A DNA stretch of 22,230 nt from CANIZL01 sp043788645 (GTDB taxonomy: Bacteria; Verrucomicrobiota; Verrucomicrobiia; Limisphaerales; UBA9464), in assembly GCA_043788645.1 (NCBI GenBank), contig JAYVTS010000335.1, positions 1 to 22,230 on the forward strand. The letters run 5' to 3'. The notes beneath the pieces were generated by a model. That model was not told the origin of the DNA and ran no database searches. It saw only the letters and a list, made by a program, of their open reading frames with translations. Position 1 is the first letter of the stretch; the number at the start of each line of letters is the position of its first letter. The position numbers and the translations under genes were made by a program. This document shows, piece after piece, positions 7,728 through 16,562 of this stretch.

Positions 7728-8213
7728 ATGAATAAAAATCGAATTTTCGCCCGCATGAACCCGGCTTTGGCCGCGGCGTCCCTTTGCCTCGTCGTCGGTG
7801 GATTAATCCTCTCACCGAGTTTCGCCGCAACCACCGCGAGTTCCATCGCCACCCGAGTTTACGTCCCACGGCCATCCACCCAACGGCTCGCCGCGGTGGT
7901 CATGAAAGCCACGGGGGTTCGCCCAACCGAAAAGGTGCCCGACACTCTCAAAGAAGTGGCGAAACTGGTGGGTGCCTTGCTCACCAATCCAGAAACGGTC
8001 GTTCCGACGGATGGCATCACTGGCAAATGCAACGGGGAAACCGTCTGCCCCGAGTGCCACGACGCCTGTGCCAACTATAAATACGGGATGGCCTTCGTCG
8101 TAGTCTTGGAAGCCATCAATGACGACGGCGCTCAGGACCAAGCGATCGATCAGATTGAAGATTATATTTTCAACGGGCTCAACGACTTCGGTTGTACCTG
8201 CCGTGGCATTTGA
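7728..8213 (+). CDS. Small exported six-cysteine protein, function unknown
   Basis: A 161-aa hypothetical protein. The N-terminus (M-N-K-N-R-I-F-A-R, then the hydrophobic A-A-A-S-L-C-L-V-V-G-G-L-I-L) is a clear Sec signal peptide with likely cleavage after S-F-A at about residue 33, leaving roughly 128 residues outside the cytoplasm. The mature part has six cysteines: four in a cluster spaced C-x5-C-x2-C-x3-C and two in a C-T-C near the end. The cluster contains C-P-E-C-H, which formally matches the CXXCH haem c motif, but disulfides or a metal site explain six cysteines equally well. The start at 7728 gives the best signal peptide; an in-frame ATG at 7701, preceded by AGAGAGGA, and one at 7755 are alternatives. 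It converges with the operon's last gene, 23 bases away. I do not recognise a family. Confidence 0.68.
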   Translation: MNKNRIFARMNPALAAASLCLVVGGLILSPSFAATTASSIATRVYVPRPSTQRLAAVVMKATGVRPTEKVPDTLKEVAKLVGALLTNPETVVPTDGITGKCNGETVCPECHDACANYKYGMAFVVVLEAINDDGAQDQAIDQIEDYIFNGLNDFGCTCRGI

Positions 8214-8236
8214 TCGAAGCCAGGAACTAGCCCCGT

Positions 8237-11152
8237 CTAAGGCTTCTTCCGTTGCGCTCGGCGTTTTGCTTCTAGGAGTCGGCTCGTAACCCCACCCCCC
8301 GCATCGGTCGGTGGTGGTGGTGGTTTCCCGCCCGAACTGGGACTTCCCGGATCCGGGAGCACGCCGGCCGGCGAGGCTTGACCTTCAAATGGCGCAGGGG
8401 TCTGTTTCGGTCGAAACAAATCCGCGGAGGGAGTAGGTACGACCACGACCACATCCTCGCCTCGCACGGTTTTTGCTTCTCGTACCCGTCCCTTCGCCGC
8501 CAAGAGAGCCCCCACGTTTTCCTGGGTTTCAACCGCTCGTCGAGCATCACCAAAACCGAGCCGACGCCGAAGGGCTACCCACCATTTCGCCCATTCTTCC
8601 CGGTCAAAATCCACCCGCCGCACGCCCACATCCACCACGAATAAACAAACGAAAAGGCCCAACAATTTTTCCCAAAGATCAACCGGCTGAAACGTTTTCT
8701 TGCGGCCTAACAAAAATGGATTGTCTTTGCCCGGCTCCAGAATCTGGCCACCACTGACTTCAGCTAAACGCCGCAGCAGACTAAAATTCGGCGCGCTAGA
8801 ATTGAACTCCGGGGAGTAATTAACGCTCGCCCCCAAGACTTGCGCCCCTCGAACCTTCCCCGCGTCATCCAAATCCTGTAGGTTCAGCAGATAAGCGCCC
8901 ACCTCTTTCGTTTCAAACTTCGCCTCGTATCGTCCCGGCCCCGTTTGCTCCAAGACCACGTCCTGCCGAACGCCCTTCGGACTCACCACGGCTGTGCGAA
9001 GTTTAAGAAAGTTCCGAAAATTCCCCTCTCGATCCAACGCCTCGACCGAAAGATGCCCGGTCCCATTCTCTACGCTCACCTCCGTATTAAATTCCGCCGC
9101 GTCCACCCGGCGGAGTGCCCATTTCGCCGTTTGCGACCAGAACTGTTTATACTTATCCCATCCCATCCAGTCTTGAGCCCACTTGCTCCGGGCATCGCTC
9201 GTAAACGCCACCGCTCGCCCCAGCCCGTACTGCCAATGCGCGAGAATGGGGTCGCCTTTTTCAGATAATATCGGGGTCTCCGCCCTGGGCTTAGCGGTCG
9301 TGGCCACGTAGCCGCGGAGCGTCGGAAATTCCCCGGGACCAATTCCTCGGGTCAATTCGCTGGGGGCCACGATCTGAGGCTTAAAAGGTTCCTCAAAAAT
9401 GGCAGATTTTAGGATGACCGCGGCTTCTTTAATAAAAATCTGAGGCAACATGGCCGCCGATTTGACGTCATAGAATCGGCCGTGCCCTTGATCCGCGATC
9501 TTAATCATCGAATCCGGATTCACATGGCCCCCAATCATCACCGTGCTCACGGTCATTTTTGCCTCCACGAAATCGCGCAACAGAGCATCCGTCGGCGCCC
9601 CCGGATCGCCATCGCTAAAGACGATCATATGCTTGAGATTTGCCGTCGATTTCTTGAGTCCTACGTACCCCATTTGCATCAGGTTTTGAAACGAAGGCAG
9701 ATCCCCTTGATTCATCCCCGCAATGGTTTGAGCGAGAGCCCTCTTATCAGCGACTTTTTGCAAAGGCACGAGCCACCGATCCGACCCGTCCCAAAGCAAC
9801 ACGCCGAGTTCATCCTGTGGACCTAAAGAATCCAGGGCGGCGATGGCCACCTCGCGACTCACCTGATTGCCGTTTCCGAACTCCATCCCGTGCATCACCA
9901 GAACCAGCGCACCGCTCGGTAGCACTTTTTTAGAACTCAACTCCATATCGAGCGGTAACGTGGTTTCCAGCGGCGTATTGCGATAACCGCCCGCGGCATA
10001 CGCATTGTCGCCACCCACACACACCAAGCCGATCCCGAAATCCCGGACGGCCGATTCAATGAGCCGCATCCGGTCCTGCCCCAAATCACCCGCGGCGATA
10101 TTTGAAAGAAAGACGGCGTCATAACTCTGCAACTCTGCCAGGGTATCGGGGACCGCGGTGACGTCTTTCATCACTACTTCCACCTGAGCCGCCTTCAACG
10201 CCGCCATGAGATTCGAATCTTCCTTGGGTTGGGCGGACACCAGGAGAATTCGCGGATCACCCCGAACACTCGCAAAACTCGCCGCTCGATTATTCTGAGC
10301 GACCGTATCTCCGGCCACTTCAAGCTGAACGTCATACCCATAAAATCCGGGTTCTGTAAGCGTTTGAGGAAATGAAAAAAGGTTCTTTCCCGCATCCAAT
10401 TTTACGGGCTGGGAGCCCAACAACTGGCCGTTGCGAAACAGTCGGACCGTGGCGGGTTGTGCCTTATCGGAGAGGGCGAAAATCTTCGCCTCAAAAGTCT
10501 GACCTTTTTTCAGATTTGCCGGGATTTGTAGTTTTTGGACGGAGGCATCGCCTCCCCTTTCAGTTCCCAACGGAACGACATCCACGGTCACTCCAAGCGG
10601 TTTGGCCGCGACGGCCGCCGCAATCGCATCGCCGATATTTTCGTTTCCATCCGAAAAAAGCACTAATTTCTTCTGTCCATTTTCAGGAAACGCTGCGGTT
10701 CCCAAGCGGATCGCGCCCGCAATATCCGTGCGTTCCCCACCCACAATGGCTTGAATTTTATCCGCGGAAGACGTTTCGCGCGCTTCGGTTTCCAGGGCCG
10801 AATCTGAACCGAAAACAAGAAAGCCGGATTTATCTTCCTTCTTTTTCCCCTTCGCCATGTCGTTGGCAAACTCGCGAGCCTGTTCCTGTTGCGGAGAAGG
10901 CACTGAATCAGACCGATCCAAGATGAAAAAAGTGTTCATCCCTTCACGAGGTCGTTTCCATTGAATGCCCGCCACACCCAGAATCAAAAGCGTTAAGACC
11001 ACCAGACGAAGCCCGGTGGAAACCCAAAGTCGCCACGGGGTGAGCGACACGTCCGTCCGCCACACCAGCCACAAGGTCCACAGGATCGCCGGGATCAAGA
11101 GGAACAGCCAGATGGGATGGGTGAATTGGAAATGCATGAAACCAGAATCCAT
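8237..11152 (-). CDS. Membrane VWA / glutamine amidotransferase-like protein
   Basis: A 971-aa membrane protein, last gene of the operon. Two transmembrane helices (about 13-31 and 45-63) precede a von Willebrand A domain with a MIDAS D-R-S-D-S at 79-83 and F-S-D-G-N at 166-170. An Ig-like segment follows at about 205-295. A glutamine amidotransferase-like domain comes next (from about 299, with V-G-G-D-N-A-Y-A-A-G-G-Y near 379-390), and then a second VWA-like region where the metal site reads H-G-M-E-F instead of D-x-S-x-S. A transmembrane helix at about 826-843 is followed by a cytoplasmic tail with a proline-rich stretch and a basic end. Proteins of this layout accompany MoxR and DUF58 genes in Planctomycetes and Verrucomicrobia; their role is not established. 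The start at 11152 overlaps the preceding stop as TGATG, arguing for coupled translation; the frame is open further upstream to 11338. Confidence 0.83.
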   Translation of the reverse strand: MDSGFMHFQFTHPIWLFLLIPAILWTLWLVWRTDVSLTPWRLWVSTGLRLVVLTLLILGVAGIQWKRPREGMNTFFILDRSDSVPSPQQEQAREFANDMAKGKKKEDKSGFLVFGSDSALETEARETSSADKIQAIVGGERTDIAGAIRLGTAAFPENGQKKLVLFSDGNENIGDAIAAAVAAKPLGVTVDVVPLGTERGGDASVQKLQIPANLKKGQTFEAKIFALSDKAQPATVRLFRNGQLLGSQPVKLDAGKNLFSFPQTLTEPGFYGYDVQLEVAGDTVAQNNRAASFASVRGDPRILLVSAQPKEDSNLMAALKAAQVEVVMKDVTAVPDTLAELQSYDAVFLSNIAAGDLGQDRMRLIESAVRDFGIGLVCVGGDNAYAAGGYRNTPLETTLPLDMELSSKKVLPSGALVLVMHGMEFGNGNQVSREVAIAALDSLGPQDELGVLLWDGSDRWLVPLQKVADKRALAQTIAGMNQGDLPSFQNLMQMGYVGLKKSTANLKHMIVFSDGDPGAPTDALLRDFVEAKMTVSTVMIGGHVNPDSMIKIADQGHGRFYDVKSAAMLPQIFIKEAAVILKSAIFEEPFKPQIVAPSELTRGIGPGEFPTLRGYVATTAKPRAETPILSEKGDPILAHWQYGLGRAVAFTSDARSKWAQDWMGWDKYKQFWSQTAKWALRRVDAAEFNTEVSVENGTGHLSVEALDREGNFRNFLKLRTAVVSPKGVRQDVVLEQTGPGRYEAKFETKEVGAYLLNLQDLDDAGKVRGAQVLGASVNYSPEFNSSAPNFSLLRRLAEVSGGQILEPGKDNPFLLGRKKTFQPVDLWEKLLGLFVCLFVVDVGVRRVDFDREEWAKWWVALRRRLGFGDARRAVETQENVGALLAAKGRVREAKTVRGEDVVVVVPTPSADLFRPKQTPAPFEGQASPAGVLPDPGSPSSGGKPPPPPTDAGGGVTSRLLEAKRRAQRKKP

Positions 11153-13785
11153 CAATGAAACAAACTCACCGCGCAGGAGAAGGCGTCCGCCGAATGGGGC
11201 GCTCCCACCCCAACCGAATCCACTCCAGCAACCGCCAGAGTTCCTTTCCCGGTGGACCGGCGAAGGAGTTTTTGAACTCGGTGATTTTGAGAATCCGCCA
11301 CGTAGAGATTTCCTTTTGAATCCAGGCAAATCGACCAAGGATTGGCAAATTGGCCTGCGCCCACTCCAGCCCCACCGATGGTTTCGATCAGTCGATCCGA
11401 GGCATCGAAAATGGAGATTCGGCTGTTGCCGAATTCACACACAAACTGTCGCCCCGACCGCTCCACCCGCACGTCGTAGGGATAGCTCAATTCGCCGGAA
11501 TGGGAACCCGCTCGGCCGTGTTCTCGGATGAATTTCCCGCCGGAATCAAAGACCTGAATGCGGTGATTGCACGAATCCGCAACGTACACCGTATCGCCCG
11601 GGCCAATGGCAATGCCCTCGGCTCGATTCAAATCTCCAGGCCCCTGCCCCGGCTGTCCCCAAGTCACCGCCAGCGTAAAGGGCCAACCCGTCACACTCTT
11701 GAGTCCCGCCACCGGCCCCGGTACTTCCCGCAAAGTGAACTTCTGAATCCGTTCTACAGTGGTGTACTCGCCCAAATAGTATTCCCCTATTGAGTTGATA
11801 GCCACGCATCGCGGCAAGATAAATTCGCCCGGTTGAGCCCCGCGCCGTCCCCATTGGGCGACCAGTTTTCCCTCCGGCGTGAAATGATTTACCCGCTGAT
11901 AATGTGGTTCCACCACCACAATATTGCCGGCCGGATCCAAAGTCATCCCTTTGGGTTTCCCAATCTCCGTTTGTGGCATTTGCCACTGGAGCAAGAACCG
12001 ACCCTCGGCGGAAAATTTCTGAATTCGGCCAGTCATATCCGTGACGTATAAGTTATCGGCACGATCACAAACGAGCGAACGCGGCTTATTAAATTGACCC
12101 GGAGCGACGCCGCGGGATCCAATCGTCTGAACCCCAGAGAATATCTTAGATTCGAGCTCGCGAACCTCGGCAATATCCGCTGGCCGCGTACAACCCATCA
12201 AACCTAGACCCAATCCCAACACCCCTACTCCGGCCGTGTTCTTCGACCAAATCCACTGGCGAGACAACCGCTCGATAATTCCGTAGCCGACCAGGGGTGC
12301 GAGAGCGATCCCAAGCAATACGATGCACAGAGCGTTCACCTGCGCTGCATGGCCGTAGTGAAGGAGATTGAAAATCCGGAGCGCCAACGTCTCGCCCCCG
12401 GGCGGTTGAATCAGGACGAGAGTCTCGACATCCCACAAGCACAGCAAATACACGGCGTAGCCCACGGCCAGTAGGCTGCCGCCGGATTGGGGCCACGTCA
12501 CCCATTGAAATCGGGTCCAAGCCCCGGCACCGGCCAACTCAGCCGCTTCATAAAGTTCCCGATCACTGGCTTGCAGCGCCGCCACGACCGCACTTTGTAC
12601 CGGGGCAAAATACCGTAATCCCAAGGCCAGAAACACGACCCCGAATCCGGCGTAGAGCCACGTCAAACCAGGTCGGTTCAGCAACCCGATCAACGCCACC
12701 CCGAGGAAAACACCGGGTAACAAAAAAACGAGCCACAACCCGCCGTTCAGCGGGCTTCGCCATCGGGCAATCGGGCGCCGCCACAGATCTCTCACCAGCA
12801 CGATGGCAACACTTACCACATCGCTCGCGGAGACTCTCGCTCGACTGGGCCGCCTGTCAGGGGTGGTGTGCGCGTCTCCGCGAGCCAGCTGCCCGCGTCT
12901 GGAAAAGTATTGTTGTCCTGCTAGATAGGCCACCGCAGTGATTCCAATCGCTGTTCCAGCCGCCGAAAAAAAGGAATGGGCAACCGCGCCAGATCCCGCC
13001 GCCAGCGCCCCCGGAAGCTCTGTCCAGGTCCGAACCGTACCGAAAAGGCGCCCCACCGGAATCGCTAGTCCGACCCCGACGAACAGAAGCGTCACACCGT
13101 GAGCCCACCAGCAGTCAACGCCGATCCGCGCTCTTAGCAGGGCGGGCGGTAGGCCCCGTTGCGTCCGAGGCCAACTCACCTCCTGGCCTCGAAAGATCCA
13201 TCCGAGCGCGACCGGCAATATCCACAATGGCCACGTCGCGATCAACGCGCCGCGCAGATCAAACTGGGTATTATATCGGATCCAAAACTCTTCCGTAAAT
13301 ACCCGCACCTGAAAAAGTGTGGGAATCGTAAAGTTCGCCAAAGCTAACGTCAGAGTGAGCACCATCGCCTGCAGCAACGCCGTTCGTGCGGCAGGCCAGA
13401 GGAGCCAACGAAGCAGCGCGCCGCGTCGGAGCGTCGGCTCCGCTTCGAGATGGGCAGCTTGAAGCCTTCGCCAAGCGCCGAGCACAAAAAATAGCGTGAT
13501 CGGCCACAACCCCAAACCCAGAACCAATGCCGTCAGGGGTAACAGGGCTCGCGCCGATGCTTCCGGACCGAGAGCCGAACGCCACGCCGCCGTCCATTCG
13601 AGCCAGCTATTTGCGGGGAGGAATGGCGGCAATGCCAGGGCCAAGCCCCCAGCTCCAAGACAAAACCGTTGAAGACGACGACCCACCGTCGCCGCGGTCA
13701 CCGCGGCGGCGAGTCCGCCCACGACCGCCACGAAGAGCGCCCCGAAACCCACCGCCAACGAGTTCGCCATGAGTTCGGTTGTCAT
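11152..13785 (-). CDS. ABC permease (two units) fused to NHL beta-propeller
   Basis: An 877-aa fusion. Residues 1 to about 510 form a double binding-protein-dependent permease of the iron(III)/FbpB type with many hydrophobic helices. The second half carries a good EAA loop (E-A-A-E-L-A-G-A-G-A-W near 413-423); the first half has a degenerate one (near 114-131). Basic residues R-L-S-R-Q-W-I-W-S-K (506-515) are followed by a hydrophobic G-V-G-V-L-G-L-G-L-G run ending in L-M-G-C (529-532), which looks like a lipoprotein signal peptide inside the chain. Residues about 545-842 are NHL repeats with motifs such as P-G-Q-F-N-K-P and V-A-D-S-x-N-H-R, forming a beta-propeller expected outside the membrane. 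Permease and propeller share one frame with no stop. A separately translated lipoprotein from an internal TTG at 12267 is possible but lacks a good ribosome site. The start overlaps the previous stop as ATGA (13782-13785). No ABC ATPase is encoded nearby. Confidence 0.8.
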   Translation of the reverse strand: MTTELMANSLAVGFGALFVAVVGGLAAAVTAATVGRRLQRFCLGAGGLALALPPFLPANSWLEWTAAWRSALGPEASARALLPLTALVLGLGLWPITLFFVLGAWRRLQAAHLEAEPTLRRGALLRWLLWPAARTALLQAMVLTLTLALANFTIPTLFQVRVFTEEFWIRYNTQFDLRGALIATWPLWILPVALGWIFRGQEVSWPRTQRGLPPALLRARIGVDCWWAHGVTLLFVGVGLAIPVGRLFGTVRTWTELPGALAAGSGAVAHSFFSAAGTAIGITAVAYLAGQQYFSRRGQLARGDAHTTPDRRPSRARVSASDVVSVAIVLVRDLWRRPIARWRSPLNGGLWLVFLLPGVFLGVALIGLLNRPGLTWLYAGFGVVFLALGLRYFAPVQSAVVAALQASDRELYEAAELAGAGAWTRFQWVTWPQSGGSLLAVGYAVYLLCLWDVETLVLIQPPGGETLALRIFNLLHYGHAAQVNALCIVLLGIALAPLVGYGIIERLSRQWIWSKNTAGVGVLGLGLGLMGCTRPADIAEVRELESKIFSGVQTIGSRGVAPGQFNKPRSLVCDRADNLYVTDMTGRIQKFSAEGRFLLQWQMPQTEIGKPKGMTLDPAGNIVVVEPHYQRVNHFTPEGKLVAQWGRRGAQPGEFILPRCVAINSIGEYYLGEYTTVERIQKFTLREVPGPVAGLKSVTGWPFTLAVTWGQPGQGPGDLNRAEGIAIGPGDTVYVADSCNHRIQVFDSGGKFIREHGRAGSHSGELSYPYDVRVERSGRQFVCEFGNSRISIFDASDRLIETIGGAGVGAGQFANPWSICLDSKGNLYVADSQNHRVQKLLRRSTGKGTLAVAGVDSVGVGAPHSADAFSCAVSLFH

Positions 13786-14684
13786 CGCTGAAAAACCTCC
13801 TGGAGCTGCCGAACTGCCAACGTTTGGTCGCGTAACATCACCGCCCAGTTTGGACTTAGCGGCGGCCCTGTGGTTCCATCAGATTCGATCGCTCCCGCAG
13901 CCAGCAACTGGGCTCGCACACTGGGACTTTGCAGAAACTGAAATAATTTCTCGGCGGCCACCCCATGGGGCGCCCCCTGGAGCACCGCGACGCTATTGGG
14001 AATCCGCAGCAGCTCCGGACCCGCTTCGAGAGCCCCCCCTTCGCGGCGGCTTGCCTGGATATCATCTGAATCCGTTAATCCCACCCATGCTTCACCCCGG
14101 GTGACCCGCTGAACGACGTGAGAATTACCCTCTTCAAGAAACGGCCGATTGGCGGCCAAAGCTCGACACCATTCAAGCCATCGAGTTTCTCCCCAATCAG
14201 CCCGGAGGGCTTGCAAGTGCGTGCTGGTTGAACCGAACAACGGAAAGGCCAACGCTATGCGGCCCCGAACCTCCACATTGGTCAGCGCCGCCAGCCCGCG
14301 GTTTCCCAGCTCCAAAAATCGCGTTCCCGTCACTAGGCGGCGTGATCGCTGGCCGAACGTCGCCCACCCATTCGTTTGGCGAAACACCCCGACCGCGTCG
14401 AGCCGTCGAGTCTGAAATTCCTCGTTCCCCCAATAGACATCACCCACCGGATGGGCCTGCTCCGCTAACATCCGGTTCGCCAATCCCACGGTTTTCACCG
14501 CTTCACTATCGAAAACCGCTCGTACCCGAATTCCCGTGGTACGGGTAAATTCGGCCAGGATCGGTTCCGCATACACTTGATCTTGGGCACAATAGAGAAT
14601 CACGGTGGGCGAACGACTGCAGCCGACGCCAACGATCAGGCACCACAAAATGAAACAACCTATCGGGAAGGATCGACTCCTCAT
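13782..14684 (-). CDS. ABC transporter solute-binding protein (iron(III)-type family)
   Basis: A 300-aa extracellular solute-binding protein of family 1, closest in pattern to iron(III)-type binding proteins. A hydrophobic signal peptide ends at V-G-V-G-C (C22), a degenerate lipobox, so it is probably a lipoprotein. The mature start V-I-L-Y-C-A-Q-D-Q-V-Y-A-E-P-I-L matches the family, and I-P-N-S-V-A-V-L-Q-G-A-P-H lies near the C-terminal domain. The Tyr-Tyr iron-binding pair of classical FbpA is absent; V-G-L-T-D-S-D-D (201-208) stands in the corresponding region, so the ligand may not be iron. The start at 14684 overlaps the BatA-like stop as ATGA; an earlier ATG at 14711 lies within that gene and is less likely. 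It pairs with the downstream permease through another ATGA overlap. Confidence 0.82.
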   Translation of the reverse strand: MRSRSFPIGCFILWCLIVGVGCSRSPTVILYCAQDQVYAEPILAEFTRTTGIRVRAVFDSEAVKTVGLANRMLAEQAHPVGDVYWGNEEFQTRRLDAVGVFRQTNGWATFGQRSRRLVTGTRFLELGNRGLAALTNVEVRGRIALAFPLFGSTSTHLQALRADWGETRWLEWCRALAANRPFLEEGNSHVVQRVTRGEAWVGLTDSDDIQASRREGGALEAGPELLRIPNSVAVLQGAPHGVAAEKLFQFLQSPSVRAQLLAAGAIESDGTTGPPLSPNWAVMLRDQTLAVRQLQEVFQR

Positions 14685-16549
14685 GCGGTCCTCCGATGAT
14701 ACCACCACCATTCAAACATCAGGACGGCCAAGCCCGCCACGGCAAACCAACGCCAATATTCGAGATCAGCCCGCTTCTGGGTTGTCGCGACAATTTCTGT
14801 AAATTTCCCGATTTGCAACGATTCACGCGGCCAAATGTTACTCTCCTGGGCATCCAGCAAATTGGCGGCAAAGGCAATCCGGTTCGTGCCCAAAACAATT
14901 TGATAGATGCCTTGTTTTCCCGTTTCACCAAAAACCAGTTCGCGCGCCTGCGCATCGAACTTCAACTCGCGCTCACCCCCGCCTGGCAGGGTGATTTTTG
15001 CGGCCGTCGCCGCATTTCCCGCAAAATCTCCGAGCGGTAGCCGGAACGCTTCCCCAGCGTGAATCGCAAAAAGTTCCGCTTTCGCGGTCGCCGGATTCAA
15101 CCAATCCACGGCATTGGCGATAAAAATGGGGAACCCAATCCGCAACGGCCAAGTACTTTGAAGCACATCAAAAGCCACCCAAACAATGCGTTGACGCCCC
15201 AGCTCCCCAGCCACCACCAGCGGCGCCTGAGGGGAATCCACCAGGGCCACACCCCACGTCGGGGGTTTCACCGCCATCGCTTGGGCAATTTGTACATTTT
15301 CAAAATTGACAAACCTCAGCAACGGATGGGTATTCCGCCAATCGACAATCGGCGGGCCTTCCACCTTCCCGATTGATCCCTCAAACCAATTGGTCCCCGC
15401 CACATTGATCGCCAACACATTCCCCGACGGCCACACCGTGGGAATGACATCATCGAGCACGAAAACGTCCGCTTTAACGCTCGTATCCATATAATCCTCG
15501 GCCAACGCAAGTTCGAGGTTCGGGGCTGAGGCCCGCAAGGCCCGTTCGAGAAAGCGATTTCCCTTAGAAACCAAAAGCACCTTGACCGGTTGCGGCAACA
15601 GACTAACGACCCGCGCTTCGTCGTCCGCGGCGAGATCGTCCGTGCCCGTCAGGCGAACGGTAAAAACGCCGCTCTGAGCTTGATCTGCGACAAACGCCAT
15701 CGGGGTCGTGTTCGTCGCGGCCAAAGTGATGGCCTTCGTTTCTCGCAATTCTCCGTCGAACAGCAACTCCACCCGGACCTCTCGCGGCGTTGATGAATAA
15801 TTGGCGACACTCGTAAACACGGCCCGTTTGGTCGGATCTTCCGGGTTCGCTTTAACATCCAGTGTAACAATACCCGCATTCTCGCCCCGTACTCCGACCC
15901 GATGAAACACCAGGTGAAGTTCCTTCGCCGCGAACTCACTAAGATCCACCCCCGCGCCGTCAGAAAACAGGTGAACCTCGGAATCGGCCCGTTCCCGAGT
16001 CAATGTTTCCGCCACGCGCAACGCCTCGGCTAGGCGAGTGGTTGAATCCGTCACTTTCGCCTCGTTAATAGCCCGTCTTAGGCTCGCTTTTTCCGATGTG
16101 GCACTCTGCCTCACTTCCGCATTGGCCCCCGCTACCATCACTAACATTTGCTGACTGCGCTCGCCGAAACCTGACTTCAATCCATCGACCAATTTCAACG
16201 CCGCTGCCCGTGCTGACTCAAAACGGGACGGGGAAACATCCGTCGCCTGCATCGAAGCCGAGGCGTCTAGAATGACCACTTGCAAGCCGGCCTCACTGGC
16301 TTTGCCCGCAAAATACGGCCGCGTCAGCGCCAGCACCACCAAGGCGAGTAACCCGAGTTGCAACAGCAATAGCCAGTTATTCCGCAGACGCTGGAACGGT
16401 GCGCTCGCCTGCGTTTCGGCCAGAAAACGTTGCCACAAGAGTGTACTCGGCACCACCCGGGTTACCCGCTTCCGTTTCAACAAATAAAAAACCACCACTG
16501 CGGGCAAGGCAGCCGCAAAAACGAAGGCAGCGGGGGTAAGAAATTTCAT
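14681..16549 (-). CDS. BatA-like membrane VWA protein
   Basis: A 622-aa membrane protein. An N-terminal BatA-type domain has helices at about 5-23 and 58-78 with L-L-K-R-K-R-V between them. A VWA domain follows with MIDAS D-A-S-A-S (95-99), then T-D-S-T-T-R and L-F-S-D-G-A-G. A long region of Ig-like and amidotransferase-like character follows, and a C-terminal helix near 601-618 ends in W-W-W-Y-H-R-R. Most of the protein should face the periplasm. BatA-type proteins act with MoxR ATPases and DUF58 proteins; aerotolerance in Bacteroides and metal-dependent complex formation are among the suggested roles. The start at 16549 (M-K-F-L-T-P) fits the family and lies 13 bases after the cytochrome stop. 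Its stop overlaps the start of the solute-binding protein. Confidence 0.85.
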   Translation of the reverse strand: MKFLTPAAFVFAAALPAVVVFYLLKRKRVTRVVPSTLLWQRFLAETQASAPFQRLRNNWLLLLQLGLLALVVLALTRPYFAGKASEAGLQVVILDASASMQATDVSPSRFESARAAALKLVDGLKSGFGERSQQMLVMVAGANAEVRQSATSEKASLRRAINEAKVTDSTTRLAEALRVAETLTRERADSEVHLFSDGAGVDLSEFAAKELHLVFHRVGVRGENAGIVTLDVKANPEDPTKRAVFTSVANYSSTPREVRVELLFDGELRETKAITLAATNTTPMAFVADQAQSGVFTVRLTGTDDLAADDEARVVSLLPQPVKVLLVSKGNRFLERALRASAPNLELALAEDYMDTSVKADVFVLDDVIPTVWPSGNVLAINVAGTNWFEGSIGKVEGPPIVDWRNTHPLLRFVNFENVQIAQAMAVKPPTWGVALVDSPQAPLVVAGELGRQRIVWVAFDVLQSTWPLRIGFPIFIANAVDWLNPATAKAELFAIHAGEAFRLPLGDFAGNAATAAKITLPGGGERELKFDAQARELVFGETGKQGIYQIVLGTNRIAFAANLLDAQESNIWPRESLQIGKFTEIVATTQKRADLEYWRWFAVAGLAVLMFEWWWYHRRTA

Positions 16550-16562
16550 CCAGTGCTCAATC

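Noticed and set aside
8216..8246. GAAGCC/GGCTTC inverted repeat between the convergent genes as a terminator
   Set aside because: Only 6 bp with a 19-base loop and no T-tract on either strand; weaker than expected by design.
10372..10926. 184-codon plus-strand open frame
   Set aside because: Antisense to the well-supported VWA gene, with low-complexity Arg/Pro-rich composition typical of shadow frames in GC-rich DNA.
12190..12267. Separate NHL lipoprotein gene starting at TTG 12267
   Set aside because: No good ribosome site and no stop between permease and propeller; kept only as an alternative reading of the fusion.
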